Notes: generated by a model not told the origin, from the sequence alone. 16,669 bases of DNA from Synergistaceae bacterium (GCA_031273365.1 JAISSA010000112.1:1-16669), one strand, 5' to 3'; numbered from the stretch's first letter, positions 1-7,890 are shown. A program made the numbers and translations.

Positions 1-189
1 GACGCCATCTTCTACGACGACCTGAGCTTCTATAAGGATAAGGGCTACGTCAACATCGTCGCCGCAAGGACGGCCGAGAAGGACAACGCAATTTACAAAC
101 GGATCGTGAAGGCGTTCCACTCGGACGAGGTGAAGCGCGTGCTGGCGGACCAGTTCAAGGGCTCGCTGCTGCCCGTCTGGGAAGAATAG
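1..189 (+). CDS. metQ: MetQ/NlpA-family substrate-binding protein, C-terminal fragment (cut by window start)
   Basis: Frame 1 is open from the first base to TAG at 187-189 and gives 62 residues ending LLPVWEE. The fragment aligns without gaps to the last 61 residues of the next gene; I count 33 identities, including the shared block IFYDDLSFY. It is therefore the C-terminal lobe of a NLPA-lipoprotein-family (MetQ-type) periplasmic binding protein, which delivers methionine or a similar amino acid to a MetNI ABC importer. The N-terminus, signal sequence and any metN/metI genes lie outside the window. Only 25 bases separate it from the next start, so the two paralogues are probably cotranscribed. 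Ligand specificity cannot be read from this fragment. Confidence 0.88.
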   Translation, partial: DAIFYDDLSFYKDKGYVNIVAARTAEKDNAIYKRIVKAFHSDEVKRVLADQFKGSLLPVWEE

Positions 190-214
190 CATTGAGAACG
201 GGAGGAAAACCGAA

Positions 215-1054
215 ATGAAACTGGACAGGACGAGTTTTGGCAAAATCTTTTTGTTGGCGCTGGCAATTTTGACTTTCGTGCCGGCGGCGGGTTTTTCGGC
301 CGGAGAGGCGGCGGGGCGGAGGGAGACGGTCAAAGTCGGCATCGTCGGCGAAAGCGACGAGGAAATATGGGCCCCGGTCGTAAAAAAGCTGGCGGCCGGA
401 GGCATCGACGTCGAACTGATCAACTTCTCCGATTACACCCTGCCCAACGCGGCGCTGGACGCGGGAGAGATCGACCTGAACGCCTTCCAGCACTACAACT
501 ACCTGAACAACGAGAGCAAAACTCACGGCTATAAGCTCTCGGCGATCGGAGATACCTATCTTTCCGCCATGTGCGTGTACTCCAAAAAGATCAAAAGCGT
601 GAAGGACCTGAAACAGGGCGATAAAATAGCGATTCCCAACGACGCGGTCAACACGGGACGGGCCCTGACGGTGTTGCAGGGCGCTGGGGTCATCAAACTG
701 AAGCCCGTCGCAAACAGGCTGTACGAGACGACGGATATCGAATCCAACCCCCTCGGGATCGAGATCGTTCCGGTCGACGCCGCACAGGTCCCCTCCGTGC
801 TTCCGGACGTCGCGGCGGGCGTCATCAACGGCAATTACGCCCTCGACTTCGGCCTGAGCCCCACAAAAGACTCGATTTTCTACGACGACCTGAGCTTTTA
901 TACAGACAGGGGGTACGTCAACGTCATTGCCGTAAGAACGCAGGACGTCGAGAACGAGCTCTATAAAAAAGTCGTCAAAGCCTACCAGTCGGAGGACGTC
1001 GAGAAGGTCTACAAAGAGTTTTTCGAGGGCTCCTACCTTCCCGCCTGGAAATAA
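215..1054 (+). CDS. metQ: MetQ/NlpA-family periplasmic substrate-binding protein (second tandem copy)
   Basis: The 279-residue product has the normal family length. Residues 1-29 form a signal peptide with basic start, hydrophobic core at 11-27 and a likely cut after FSA. There is no lipobox cysteine, so it is predicted to be a soluble periplasmic protein rather than the lipoprotein usual for MetQ. The mature part opens with KVGIVGESDEEIW and carries NLPA-family features: the DLNAFQHYNYL block near 90-100, AIPNDAVNTGRAL near 145-157, and the ending YDDLSFYTDRGYVNV...LPAW. Known family members bind L- or D-methionine or related amino acids for MetNI-type importers. GGAGG at 201-205 precedes the ATG by 9 bases. 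It lies 25 bases after a paralogue and 12 bases before a QueG-like gene. Family call is firm; the methionine ligand is inferred. Confidence 0.93.
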   Translation: MKLDRTSFGKIFLLALAILTFVPAAGFSAGEAAGRRETVKVGIVGESDEEIWAPVVKKLAAGGIDVELINFSDYTLPNAALDAGEIDLNAFQHYNYLNNESKTHGYKLSAIGDTYLSAMCVYSKKIKSVKDLKQGDKIAIPNDAVNTGRALTVLQGAGVIKLKPVANRLYETTDIESNPLGIEIVPVDAAQVPSVLPDVAAGVINGNYALDFGLSPTKDSIFYDDLSFYTDRGYVNVIAVRTQDVENELYKKVVKAYQSEDVEKVYKEFFEGSYLPAWK

Positions 1055-1066
1055 CGCCTGAATTTT

Positions 1067-1855
1067 ATGATGCCCGTGTCCGACAGAGCGGCGCTCAAAC
1101 AAAAGATAAAACGCGAGGCCAAAAAACTCGGCATCAACCTGCTGGGCGTGGCGAGCGTGGAGCGGTGGGAGGAGTACGGGGAGACGGACCGGGCCTTCTT
1201 CCCGACGGGCATCTGGCCCTGGAGCCGGACGGTGATCGTGATGGGCGTGCAGATTTTTCTTCCGATGCTCGAAACCACGCCTTCGGTCGTGTACTCCGAA
1301 CTGTACAACACGACGAATCGGATGCTGGACGAGTCTGCGTACAGGATTGCGAACTTTCTCAACACGCTGGGGCACAGGGCCTTCTTTTTCCCCCGCGACG
1401 GCTACGGCGACATCTCGGTGCTGGTCAGAAAGCCGGAGGCCGCTTTTTCGCACGTTCTGGCCGGAAAATACGCGGGGCTGGGCACGATCGGGGTCAGCCA
1501 CACCCTTCTGACCCGCGAGTACGGCCCGCGCGTCCGGCTCGTCTCGGTCATCTCGGACGCAGATATCGCGCCGGACAGGGTCATCGGAAAAGACCTTTGC
1601 GTCAACTGCGGCCTCTGCAAAAAGAGCTGCCCGGCGGGCGTGTTCACGGCGCACCCGGGCGCGCTGATCGCGGACATGGACAAAAACAAATGCGCGGCGT
1701 ACCATCAGCGACTGAAAAACGAGCTGCGCTACCCCTGCGGCGCCTGCACCAGGGTCTGCCCGGTCGGACTGGACCGCAAAATTTACGGAGCGTCCTCCGT
1801 GACGGAGGAAGGAATTGCCCACTGCCAAAACTTCGGCTCGAACAACGCGGTGTGA
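1067..1855 (+). CDS. Short QueG-like double [4Fe-4S] cluster protein
   Basis: The 262-residue product has eight cysteines set for two [4Fe-4S] clusters, as in epoxyqueuosine reductase relatives. C178-x2-C181-x2-C184-x3-C188-P is followed by C209 and C224-x2-C227-x3-C231-P. The upstream GLGTIGVSHTLLTREYGPRVRL block (137-158) corresponds to the cobalamin-binding region of QueG-type proteins. Real QueG reduces epoxyqueuosine in tRNA and is about 350-390 residues with a C-terminal HEAT-like part. That part is missing here, so this is more likely a QueG paralogue of unknown substrate. The start has no clear ribosome binding site; ATG 1067 and the adjacent ATG 1070 are both possible, 12-15 bases after the metQ stop, which suggests translational coupling. 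Cytoplasmic, as no signal or membrane segment is seen. The fold is well supported; the reaction is not. Confidence 0.8.
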   Translation: MMPVSDRAALKQKIKREAKKLGINLLGVASVERWEEYGETDRAFFPTGIWPWSRTVIVMGVQIFLPMLETTPSVVYSELYNTTNRMLDESAYRIANFLNTLGHRAFFFPRDGYGDISVLVRKPEAAFSHVLAGKYAGLGTIGVSHTLLTREYGPRVRLVSVISDADIAPDRVIGKDLCVNCGLCKKSCPAGVFTAHPGALIADMDKNKCAAYHQRLKNELRYPCGACTRVCPVGLDRKIYGASSVTEEGIAHCQNFGSNNAV

Positions 1856-1876
1856 ACGCAGCGCCGCAAAAACCAC

Positions 1877-1918
1877 AAAGCTCAGGGAGTCCGCCGCCCC
1901 CACGGCCTCCTGAGCTTT
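1877..1918 (+). terminator. Terminator-like hairpin after the metQ operon
   Basis: A perfect 10-bp stem pairs AAAGCTCAGG (1877-1886) with CCTGAGCTTT (1909-1918) around a 22-base GC-rich loop, 21 bases after the stop of the QueG-like gene. The U-tract is short because it is part of the stem, so termination strength is uncertain. Its place at the end of the operon supports the call. Confidence 0.6.
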
Positions 1919-1966
1919 ATCCGGAGCGAAAATGCACCTTAAGAGAAAAATTAACGGCTATCTGAT

Positions 1967-2110
1967 TATGACTGTACAGTTGCTTCAGGTAAAGGTCGGG
2001 AGGGTACTTCCCCTCCACTGCGACCCGAACCCGTTTGCCACTGAAAAGAGGGTGGCGGCTCTCCGTTCCGGTGAAGTACCCTCCTGACCTGAGGCAACTT
2101 AACAGTCATA
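1967..2110. other. Large imperfect palindrome with two competing folds; possible structured RNA or small mobile repeat
   Basis: The outer arms pair TATGACTGT (1967-1975) with ACAGTCATA (2102-2110). A second run of 13 pairs, with one G-U, joins AGTTGCTTCAGGT (1978-1990) to ACCTGAGGCAACT (2087-2099). A perfect 12-bp run joins GGAGGGTACTTC (1999-2010) to GAAGTACCCTCC (2073-2084). The same left strand can instead fold locally: GGTCG (1994-1998) with CGACC (2021-2025), and GGAGGG (1999-2004) with CCCTCC (2011-2016). A small hairpin GCCAC/GTGGC sits at 2037-2056, and a T-run follows at 2120-2125. I could not assign it to a known RNA class. It could be an sRNA, a cis-regulatory switch or a palindromic transposable remnant. 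Confidence 0.55.
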
Positions 2111-2334
2111 TTTCTGATGATTTTTCAAACTAATCCCACTTCGAAAAAAAGTAAAAAAATATTCCGCCCGCCGAACTCCTTCCGGCATACACCTGCCGGT
2201 ACTACCCGTGTCTTCGTTGTCGCGTTTTCAAGTATAGCAGAATATCGCTGCCGCGGCAGTGCGGTTGCCGGAGTTGAATTGCGGTCACGTCAATGCCCGC
2301 TCCACAAAAGAAGCAATACAGCCTGAATTTCATC

Positions 2335-2340
2335 TATAAT
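2335..2340 (+). promoter_or_regulatory. Probable -10 box upstream of the alpha-2-macroglobulin gene
   Basis: A perfect TATAAT lies at 2335-2340 in an AT-richer stretch, but no convincing -35 hexamer stands 16-18 bases upstream. If used, transcription would begin near 2347 and give a leader of about 150 bases before the start at 2497. It is the best promoter candidate for this gene but is supported only by the -10 match and by position. Confidence 0.45.
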
Positions 2341-2371
2341 ACGGTTAATGTAAAAAATAGCGATCGTTCAA

Positions 2372-2432
2372 ACTCAGGGGGTACCGGAACCCCTGAAATT
2401 TCCGGTGCTGCCCTGAGTGATCGTCAGGGCAG
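2372..2432 (+). promoter_or_regulatory. Structured 5' leader with mutually exclusive hairpins
   Basis: Several stems compete for the same bases. ACTCAGGG (2372-2379) pairs with CCCTGAGT (2411-2418). TCAGGGG (2374-2380) pairs with CCCCTGA (2390-2396). ACCGGAA (2383-2389) pairs with TTCCGGT (2400-2406). CTGCCCTGA (2408-2416) pairs perfectly with TCAGGGCAG (2424-2432) around a 7-base loop. The segment lies between the candidate promoter and the start of the alpha-2-macroglobulin gene. The 2374-2396 hairpin also resembles the A hairpin of the dispersed repeats, so the leader may be a decayed repeat rather than a switch. No known riboswitch class was recognised. Confidence 0.45.
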
Positions 2433-2496
2433 AGCGCATTGGGCCTGAACGGTTGGAACGGTTACCAAAAAATATTCTCACAGAGGAGGAACTTGT

Positions 2497-5400
2497 ATGC
2501 AGATCAAAAAATGGATGGGAGCATTGTTGTTTTTATGGCTGGTCCTGCCGGGACCGCTCTCTGCGGAGGCGGCGTCGAAAAGCGGCGTTGCTTCCTTCGT
2601 TCCGGTGGGAAAGGTGGCGAACAACGTCGCCTTTAGGGTGGTCTTCACCGAGGCCGTCGCCCCGAAGGACGTCATCGGGAAATCGCTGGGCGTCCCGGAT
2701 TTCCCCTTTACGGTGACCCCGGCGATACAGGCGGAGGGCCGGTGGCTGGACAATCGGACCTTTTCCGCGTCGCTTCTGGCCCCGCTCGACATGGCGACCG
2801 TCTACTCCGTCACGGTTCGGGACGACCTGAAAAACCTGAGGGGCAGACGCATCGAGGGCGGGAACAAATACACCTTCCAGACCGACCCTCCGTCGCTCGT
2901 GTCCCTGCGCGCGACAAATTCCGCTAACGGAACGGTCAACATGCGCCTCGAGTTCAACATGCCCGTCAGCCCCTCCCGCCTGCAGGGGTTTTTGAAGGTG
3001 ACCCGCGGCAGAGAAGGCATCCCCGTCTCTTTCAGAACCGAGGGGCAGAGGGCCGAAAAAACCCTGTCCGTGACGCTCTGGCCGGAGGCCTCCGGTCGAC
3101 AGAGTTCGCTGCAGCTGAACGTCCGCATCGCCGCCGGGCTGACCGGAGAGGTGGGGACTCTGGGGTTTCCGAAAGACGTGGCTCACACGCTGGAGATTCG
3201 CCCCAGCCTGAGGGTCGAGGGATTGCAGGGAGACAGAAACGGGATTCGCGTCGACACCAACTTCGGCGTCGACCTCCAGGCCGCAAAAAATTTCATCAGC
3301 GTCGAGCCCGAAACCCCCTTCACCCTCGACTCCTGGTACAGCGGAATGTTTTATATGCAGGGAAATTTCAAACCCCGTCAGCGATTTCTCGTCACCTTCA
3401 AAAAGGGTCTTCCCTCAAACAACAACGGCGCCGTTCTGGAGGAAGATCACACCCAGGCCGTGATCATGCCCGATCTGGAACCCTCCATCAATCTGGCGGC
3501 GCCGGGAACTTTCCTTTCCCCTCTCGATGGCGGCCGCGTTCCCATCGAACTGGTCAACCTGAAAAAACTGCAGGTCGGCATCTGGCGGCTTTATGAAAAC
3601 AACATTCCCTACACGATGCGTAACACTTACAGTTACGAGTCTTATTCTTTTCCAAGGGACCTGGCCCGACGCGTCTACTATAAGGAATTCAGCCTTTCTC
3701 TGCCTCTGAATGAAGTCGTGCGCCGCGTCCTGCCGCTGGACGAGATGGTGAGCGGAGACCGGGGGCTCTTCCTGCTGACTCTGGCAAACCCCGGCGAGGA
3801 TTACTGGGACGAGCGCGCTCAGGTGATCAACCTCAGCGACATGGGGCTGGTCGCGCGCCTGTGGGAGGACGGCATTCTCGTATGGGTCAACACGCTCTCC
3901 TCCCTTCAGCCCATCGCCGACGCGAACGTTCGCCTCTACAGCGCGGCCAATCAGGTTCTGGCGGAGGGGAAAACCGACGCCGACGGCCTTTGGGTTCTGA
4001 AGCGCGACGCCGTGTGGAGCGGCGCGGATATGACGCCCGCCCTCGTCACCGTGACGAAAGACAACGACGTCACCTTCGTGCGCCTGACGCGGGGCCTGAT
4101 GTCGCAGGGCATTTTCGACACGTCGGGACGCCCGTGGCTCCGCTCGGGGTACGACGCCGCCCTGTTTTCCGCCCGCGGCATCTACCGTCCGGGCGAGCAG
4201 GCCCCGTTCAGGGCGATCGTCCGGACGCACGACCTCAAAACCCCGGAACCCTTCCCCGTTCTCTTCGCGGTGTACGACCCGCTGGGCCGCACGGTAAGCA
4301 GAGGGACGGACCTGCTCACGCCGGAGGGCGGCGCACTCTTCAACATGAACATTCCCGGCAACGCCCTCACCGGCGAGTGGTCGATCAGCCTGTACATTCC
4401 CGGCAACGAGAATCAGCCGCTTGCCCGAATGAGCTTCAGCGTCGAAGATTTTGCGCCGCCGCGCATCGAGGTCAAAATAAACACCGATGCCGCGCAGCTG
4501 ACCTCCGAGGAAAGCGCCGGCTTCGACCTCGCCGCCCGATACCTCTTCGGCGTGGACGGAGCCGGCCTGAAGTGGGAAGCGCACTGGAACGCGCGGGAGG
4601 AAAACTTTGTTCCCAAAAAGCCCCAATGGAGGGGCTACACCTTCGGCGACCCCACCCGTCGCTTCGCGGGCGCCGGCGAGATGATCGGGGAGGGAACCCT
4701 CGACGACACGGGCGCTGCCCGCTTCGAGCTGTCGCTTCCCGACGCCTGGAAGGCCCCGTCCCTCATCAACGTGACCGTCGTCGGGCGCGTCATGGAGGAG
4801 GGCGGCCGATGGGTCAGCGAGAGCGTGTCCCTGCCCTTCTGCCCCACGCCCTTCCTGCTGGGTCTGGCGCTGGCCGAGGGGCCGCTGGCCGTCGGCAGGG
4901 ACATGACCTTCCCCATCGCCGCGGTCACGCCGGACAGGAACGAGAACCCCGCCGACCCGGGCGAGCTGACGGCCGAGCTTTTCCGCGTGACCTGGAACTA
5001 CAACCTGGTCCGTGTGGACGGCTACACGCGCTGGCAGAGCACGGAGGAGTACACGAAGATCGACGCGCAAAGCGTCACTCTGACGAATGGCGTGGGGCAG
5101 GTGACGTTCAGGCCGCCGCGCTGGGGGTCCTATATGGTCCGCGTCGCCGACGCGACGGACGACGCCCGGGCCTCGCTCCGCTTTTACGCGGACGACCCCG
5201 GGTACGCCGACAGGGGCGGTTCCCAACTGCTCGACCGCGTCGAGATCGAGATGGACAAAGAAACGTACCGGGTGGGCGAAACGGCCAAAATCAGCCTGCG
5301 CGCCCCCTTCGAGGGCCTGATGCTCTTCAGCGTCGAGGCCGCCGACCTGATCGACCGAAAAATTCTGAAAATAGCCGGAGGCGAGACCGTCGTCGAGGTC

Positions 5401-7863
5401 CCGGTGACCGAAAAGATGACCCCCAACGCCTGGTGCACGGCGTGGCTCATCCGCCCCGTCACGAAGGAAGATTCCGACACCACCCATCGCGCGGCGGGGG
5501 TTGCGCGCCTGATGGCCGACACGGGCAAATACCGTTTGAACGTCGGACTGAGCGCCCCTGAAAAAACGGACCCCGCGGCGAAGCTGTCCGTGGCCGTCAC
5601 CCTCGCCGACGCCGAGGGCAAACCCGCGAAGGGAGAGCTGTCGCTGGCCCTTGTCGACGACGGAGTGCTCCGCCTGACGGGCTTCAAAACGCCCGACCTG
5701 CTGGCGCATTTCCTTGGAGCGCGCCGATTGAACTCGGAGGGGTACGACATCTACGACCTGCTGATGCCCATCGAATCGCACGCGACGGAGCTGCTGCATC
5801 CGGCCGGCGGCTCGGCCCTCGATGCCTTTACGGGGGGTGGACGGGCCCAGCGGTTTAAGATACTGTCCCTCTTCGAGGGCGTCCTTTCCGCGGATGAGCG
5901 CGGCGTCGTCAGCGTCGACCTCGACCTTCCGGAGTTCAGCGGGCGCGGACGCCTCTTCGCCGTCGCCGTCTCCGGGTCCCGCTTCGGGAGCGCCGAACGC
6001 AACGTGCAGATCGCCCGCGACATCGTGACCGAGGTGGACCTGCCGCGTTTTGCCGCGCCCGGCGACGTGTTCAGGGCGCCCCTGACCGTCTACAACTCCG
6101 GCGAGGTATCGAAGGACGTCGAGCTTCGGCTCTCGACGTCGGAGGAATTGCTGTCCGCTGACGTCCGCACGCTGAAGGCCGTCGTTCCCGCGAAGGGCTC
6201 GTCGACGTGGCCCGTGACCCTGACGGCAAAAAAACCCGGCTCGGCCCTGTACAGCGTCACGACCGTCTGGAAGGACGGCGAGGCGGAAAAATCCAGCGTC
6301 CAGGACATCGACCTTCCGGTGCGCTCCCCCTTCCCGGTGCTCACCCTGTCCGGATCGGGGCTCTTTTCGAGCGGCGACACGACGATCGCGCTCCCGAAGG
6401 ACGCCTTCGCCGGACCGATCCAGGGGAAGCTGACGCTGGCCGACACCCCGCTCGTCGACCTGACGAAGGCCACGACCTTCCTGACGCACTACCCTTACGG
6501 CTGCCTCGAGCAGACGCTGTCCTCGGCGTGGCCCTTCCTGATTCTGCCCGACGCGCTGAAGGAGATCGACCCCCTGCTCGTCGACGACGAGTCCGTCAGG
6601 CGCAAGACCGATGCGGCAATAATCCGCATCCAGGCGATGCAGCTCTACGACGGATCGTTCAGCGCATGGCCGGGGAACGGTTACGCCTATGACTGGGGCA
6701 GCGTCTACGCGACGCACTTTCTGGTCGAGGCCCGCAAAGCGGGCGTGGATTACCCGCAGGGCATGTTGCAGGCGGCTCTGAGCTGGCTGAAACAGTATCT
6801 GGCCTCCCTGCCGGGCAACAACTATCGATATCGGGAGCGCGACGACTTCACGACAAAGGCTTATGCCGCTTACGTGCTCGCCCTGAACGGGGAGAAACCG
6901 CTGGGGTGGCTCCACTACCTGAAGGAAAATCGGGACGGCATGTGGCCCTCCGGACGCATCTGGCTCGCCGGGGCGACCGCCCTGATCGAGGGCAGAGCGG
7001 ACGCCCTGAGGGAACTCGGAACCTGGGGCGGCAACGACGCCCTCGTGCCGGAGGCCCTGTACAGAACCCTCGAGTCCAACGTGCGCAACACCGCGCAACT
7101 GCTCTCCATCTGGACCGAGGTGGAGCCGCGCTCGGCCGAGGCCATGCGGCTCGTTCAGATGCTTCTGGACTGGGGGAGACAGAATCGCTGGTACAGCACG
7201 CAGGAAAACTCCGCCGTCGCCATGGCGCTGGGGCGTCATCTCAGCAGGGCGGGGTACGAAAAGGGGGCACTGGAGGGAACGCTGGCGAACGACGGGCAGC
7301 CGCTGGCCTCGTTCAGAAGCGGACAAAAGCTCGCGCTGAACGTCCCGGACCTTCCGCCGTCAGAAAATCCGCTGACCCTCAGTCTTGCGGGGACAGGCAG
7401 CGGATATTACGCCTGGGCCGTCACCGGAACCCCCGTCCGGGCGCCGGAGCCGGCGCGCGAGGGATTGCTTCTGGACAGCGTCTGGACGGACCGCGACGGC
7501 AACGTGATCGATCCGAAACAGCCGATCGGCCAGGGGACGGAAATCCGGGTCACCCTCACCCTGACCCCCCTGTCGACCGTCAGCAATCTGGCGGTTTCCT
7601 TCCTGCTTCCCGCCGGCATGGAGATCGAAAACCCGCGCCTGAAAGGCAACGAGGAAGAGGAGCAACGGGGCGTCCGCAGCGACGTTCGGGACGATCGCCT
7701 GCTGCTTTTCGTGGACAGCCTCTCCCGGAAAACGAACTGCCGTTTCACGATGCGGGCCGTCACCCGGGGCGCCTTCGCCCTTCCGCCCCTTGCGGCCGAG
7801 GGCATGTACGACCCCGGCATCCGCTTTGTCGGCGAGATGGAGGAAAATATCGTGATCGATTGA
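2497..7863 (+). CDS. Bacterial alpha-2-macroglobulin with intact thioester
   Basis: The 1788-residue product is a bacterial alpha-2-macroglobulin, a periplasmic protease trap that links covalently to attacking proteases through an internal thioester. The signal peptide covers about residues 1-25 and has no lipobox cysteine, unlike the E. coli lipoprotein YfhM. Beta-rich macroglobulin-type domains follow. The MG2-like signature YRPGE is at 563-567, and the A2M core near 1125-1170 includes DLPEFSGRGRLFAVAVSGSR and a following RFAAPGD. The thioester CLEQ is C1336-Q1339 within YPYGCLEQTLSSAWPF, in an alpha-helical domain (about 1300-1600) that ends in C-terminal beta domains. GAGGAGGA at 2483-2490 sets the ATG. 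In many bacteria such genes sit beside pbpC (PBP1c); none is visible here, and the gene appears to stand alone behind its own leader. Long open frames on its opposite strand are GC shadows. Confidence 0.95.
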   Translation: MQIKKWMGALLFLWLVLPGPLSAEAASKSGVASFVPVGKVANNVAFRVVFTEAVAPKDVIGKSLGVPDFPFTVTPAIQAEGRWLDNRTFSASLLAPLDMATVYSVTVRDDLKNLRGRRIEGGNKYTFQTDPPSLVSLRATNSANGTVNMRLEFNMPVSPSRLQGFLKVTRGREGIPVSFRTEGQRAEKTLSVTLWPEASGRQSSLQLNVRIAAGLTGEVGTLGFPKDVAHTLEIRPSLRVEGLQGDRNGIRVDTNFGVDLQAAKNFISVEPETPFTLDSWYSGMFYMQGNFKPRQRFLVTFKKGLPSNNNGAVLEEDHTQAVIMPDLEPSINLAAPGTFLSPLDGGRVPIELVNLKKLQVGIWRLYENNIPYTMRNTYSYESYSFPRDLARRVYYKEFSLSLPLNEVVRRVLPLDEMVSGDRGLFLLTLANPGEDYWDERAQVINLSDMGLVARLWEDGILVWVNTLSSLQPIADANVRLYSAANQVLAEGKTDADGLWVLKRDAVWSGADMTPALVTVTKDNDVTFVRLTRGLMSQGIFDTSGRPWLRSGYDAALFSARGIYRPGEQAPFRAIVRTHDLKTPEPFPVLFAVYDPLGRTVSRGTDLLTPEGGALFNMNIPGNALTGEWSISLYIPGNENQPLARMSFSVEDFAPPRIEVKINTDAAQLTSEESAGFDLAARYLFGVDGAGLKWEAHWNAREENFVPKKPQWRGYTFGDPTRRFAGAGEMIGEGTLDDTGAARFELSLPDAWKAPSLINVTVVGRVMEEGGRWVSESVSLPFCPTPFLLGLALAEGPLAVGRDMTFPIAAVTPDRNENPADPGELTAELFRVTWNYNLVRVDGYTRWQSTEEYTKIDAQSVTLTNGVGQVTFRPPRWGSYMVRVADATDDARASLRFYADDPGYADRGGSQLLDRVEIEMDKETYRVGETAKISLRAPFEGLMLFSVEAADLIDRKILKIAGGETVVEVPVTEKMTPNAWCTAWLIRPVTKEDSDTTHRAAGVARLMADTGKYRLNVGLSAPEKTDPAAKLSVAVTLADAEGKPAKGELSLALVDDGVLRLTGFKTPDLLAHFLGARRLNSEGYDIYDLLMPIESHATELLHPAGGSALDAFTGGGRAQRFKILSLFEGVLSADERGVVSVDLDLPEFSGRGRLFAVAVSGSRFGSAERNVQIARDIVTEVDLPRFAAPGDVFRAPLTVYNSGEVSKDVELRLSTSEELLSADVRTLKAVVPAKGSSTWPVTLTAKKPGSALYSVTTVWKDGEAEKSSVQDIDLPVRSPFPVLTLSGSGLFSSGDTTIALPKDAFAGPIQGKLTLADTPLVDLTKATTFLTHYPYGCLEQTLSSAWPFLILPDALKEIDPLLVDDESVRRKTDAAIIRIQAMQLYDGSFSAWPGNGYAYDWGSVYATHFLVEARKAGVDYPQGMLQAALSWLKQYLASLPGNNYRYRERDDFTTKAYAAYVLALNGEKPLGWLHYLKENRDGMWPSGRIWLAGATALIEGRADALRELGTWGGNDALVPEALYRTLESNVRNTAQLLSIWTEVEPRSAEAMRLVQMLLDWGRQNRWYSTQENSAVAMALGRHLSRAGYEKGALEGTLANDGQPLASFRSGQKLALNVPDLPPSENPLTLSLAGTGSGYYAWAVTGTPVRAPEPAREGLLLDSVWTDRDGNVIDPKQPIGQGTEIRVTLTLTPLSTVSNLAVSFLLPAGMEIENPRLKGNEEEEQRGVRSDVRDDRLLLFVDSLSRKTNCRFTMRAVTRGAFALPPLAAEGMYDPGIRFVGEMEENIVID

Positions 7864-7865
7864 AA

Positions 7866-7889
7866 TTCAGGGGGGCCTCCCCCCCTGAA
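7866..7889 (+). terminator. Strong GC hairpin 3 bases after the alpha-2-macroglobulin stop
   Basis: A perfect stem pairs TTCAGGGGGG (7866-7875) with CCCCCCTGAA (7880-7889) around a 4-base loop. There is no U-tract, so it may act as an mRNA 3' end stabiliser or a weak terminator. The arm sequence resembles the A hairpin of the dispersed repeats. Confidence 0.55.
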
Positions 7890-7890
7890 A

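Larger units (their letters stand above)
1856..2496. other. Long intergenic region without a credible gene
   Basis: These 641 bases separate the metQ operon from the alpha-2-macroglobulin gene. The stretch holds, in order, a terminator-like hairpin (1877-1918); an A-rich motif ending TTAACGG (1941-1957) that also borders the dispersed repeats elsewhere; a large imperfect palindrome (1967-2110); an AT-richer stretch with a 12-bp palindrome CTGCCGCGGCAG (2248-2259); a TATAAT box (2335-2340); and a structured leader (2372-2432). Short open frames at 2117 and 2417 lack ribosome binding sites and family resemblance. Confidence 0.7.

Noticed and set aside
155..1903. 582-codon minus-strand open frame over metQ and the QueG-like gene
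   Set aside because: Antisense to two recognisable genes and typical of high-GC codon bias.
1979..2098. Resemblance to a cobalamin or SAM riboswitch (GCCACTG, GGCAAC fragments)
   Set aside because: The defining B12-box and SAM-I core segments are absent and the spacing does not fit.
2248..2259. 12-bp palindrome CTGCCGCGGCAG
   Set aside because: Too short and isolated to assign; no second site or nearby gene start supports an operator.
2117..2326. 69-codon open frame in the long intergenic region
   Set aside because: No ribosome binding site, no motif, and it begins at the edge of the palindromic element.
2417..2716. Open frames of 99 and 65 codons overlapping the start of the alpha-2-macroglobulin gene
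   Set aside because: Out of frame with the true gene and Arg-rich; no initiation signal.
3415..7326. 1303-codon open frame on the minus strand across the alpha-2-macroglobulin gene
   Set aside because: It is an antisense GC shadow of a well-supported gene; its composition is Arg/Gly/Val-rich and no family motif is seen.
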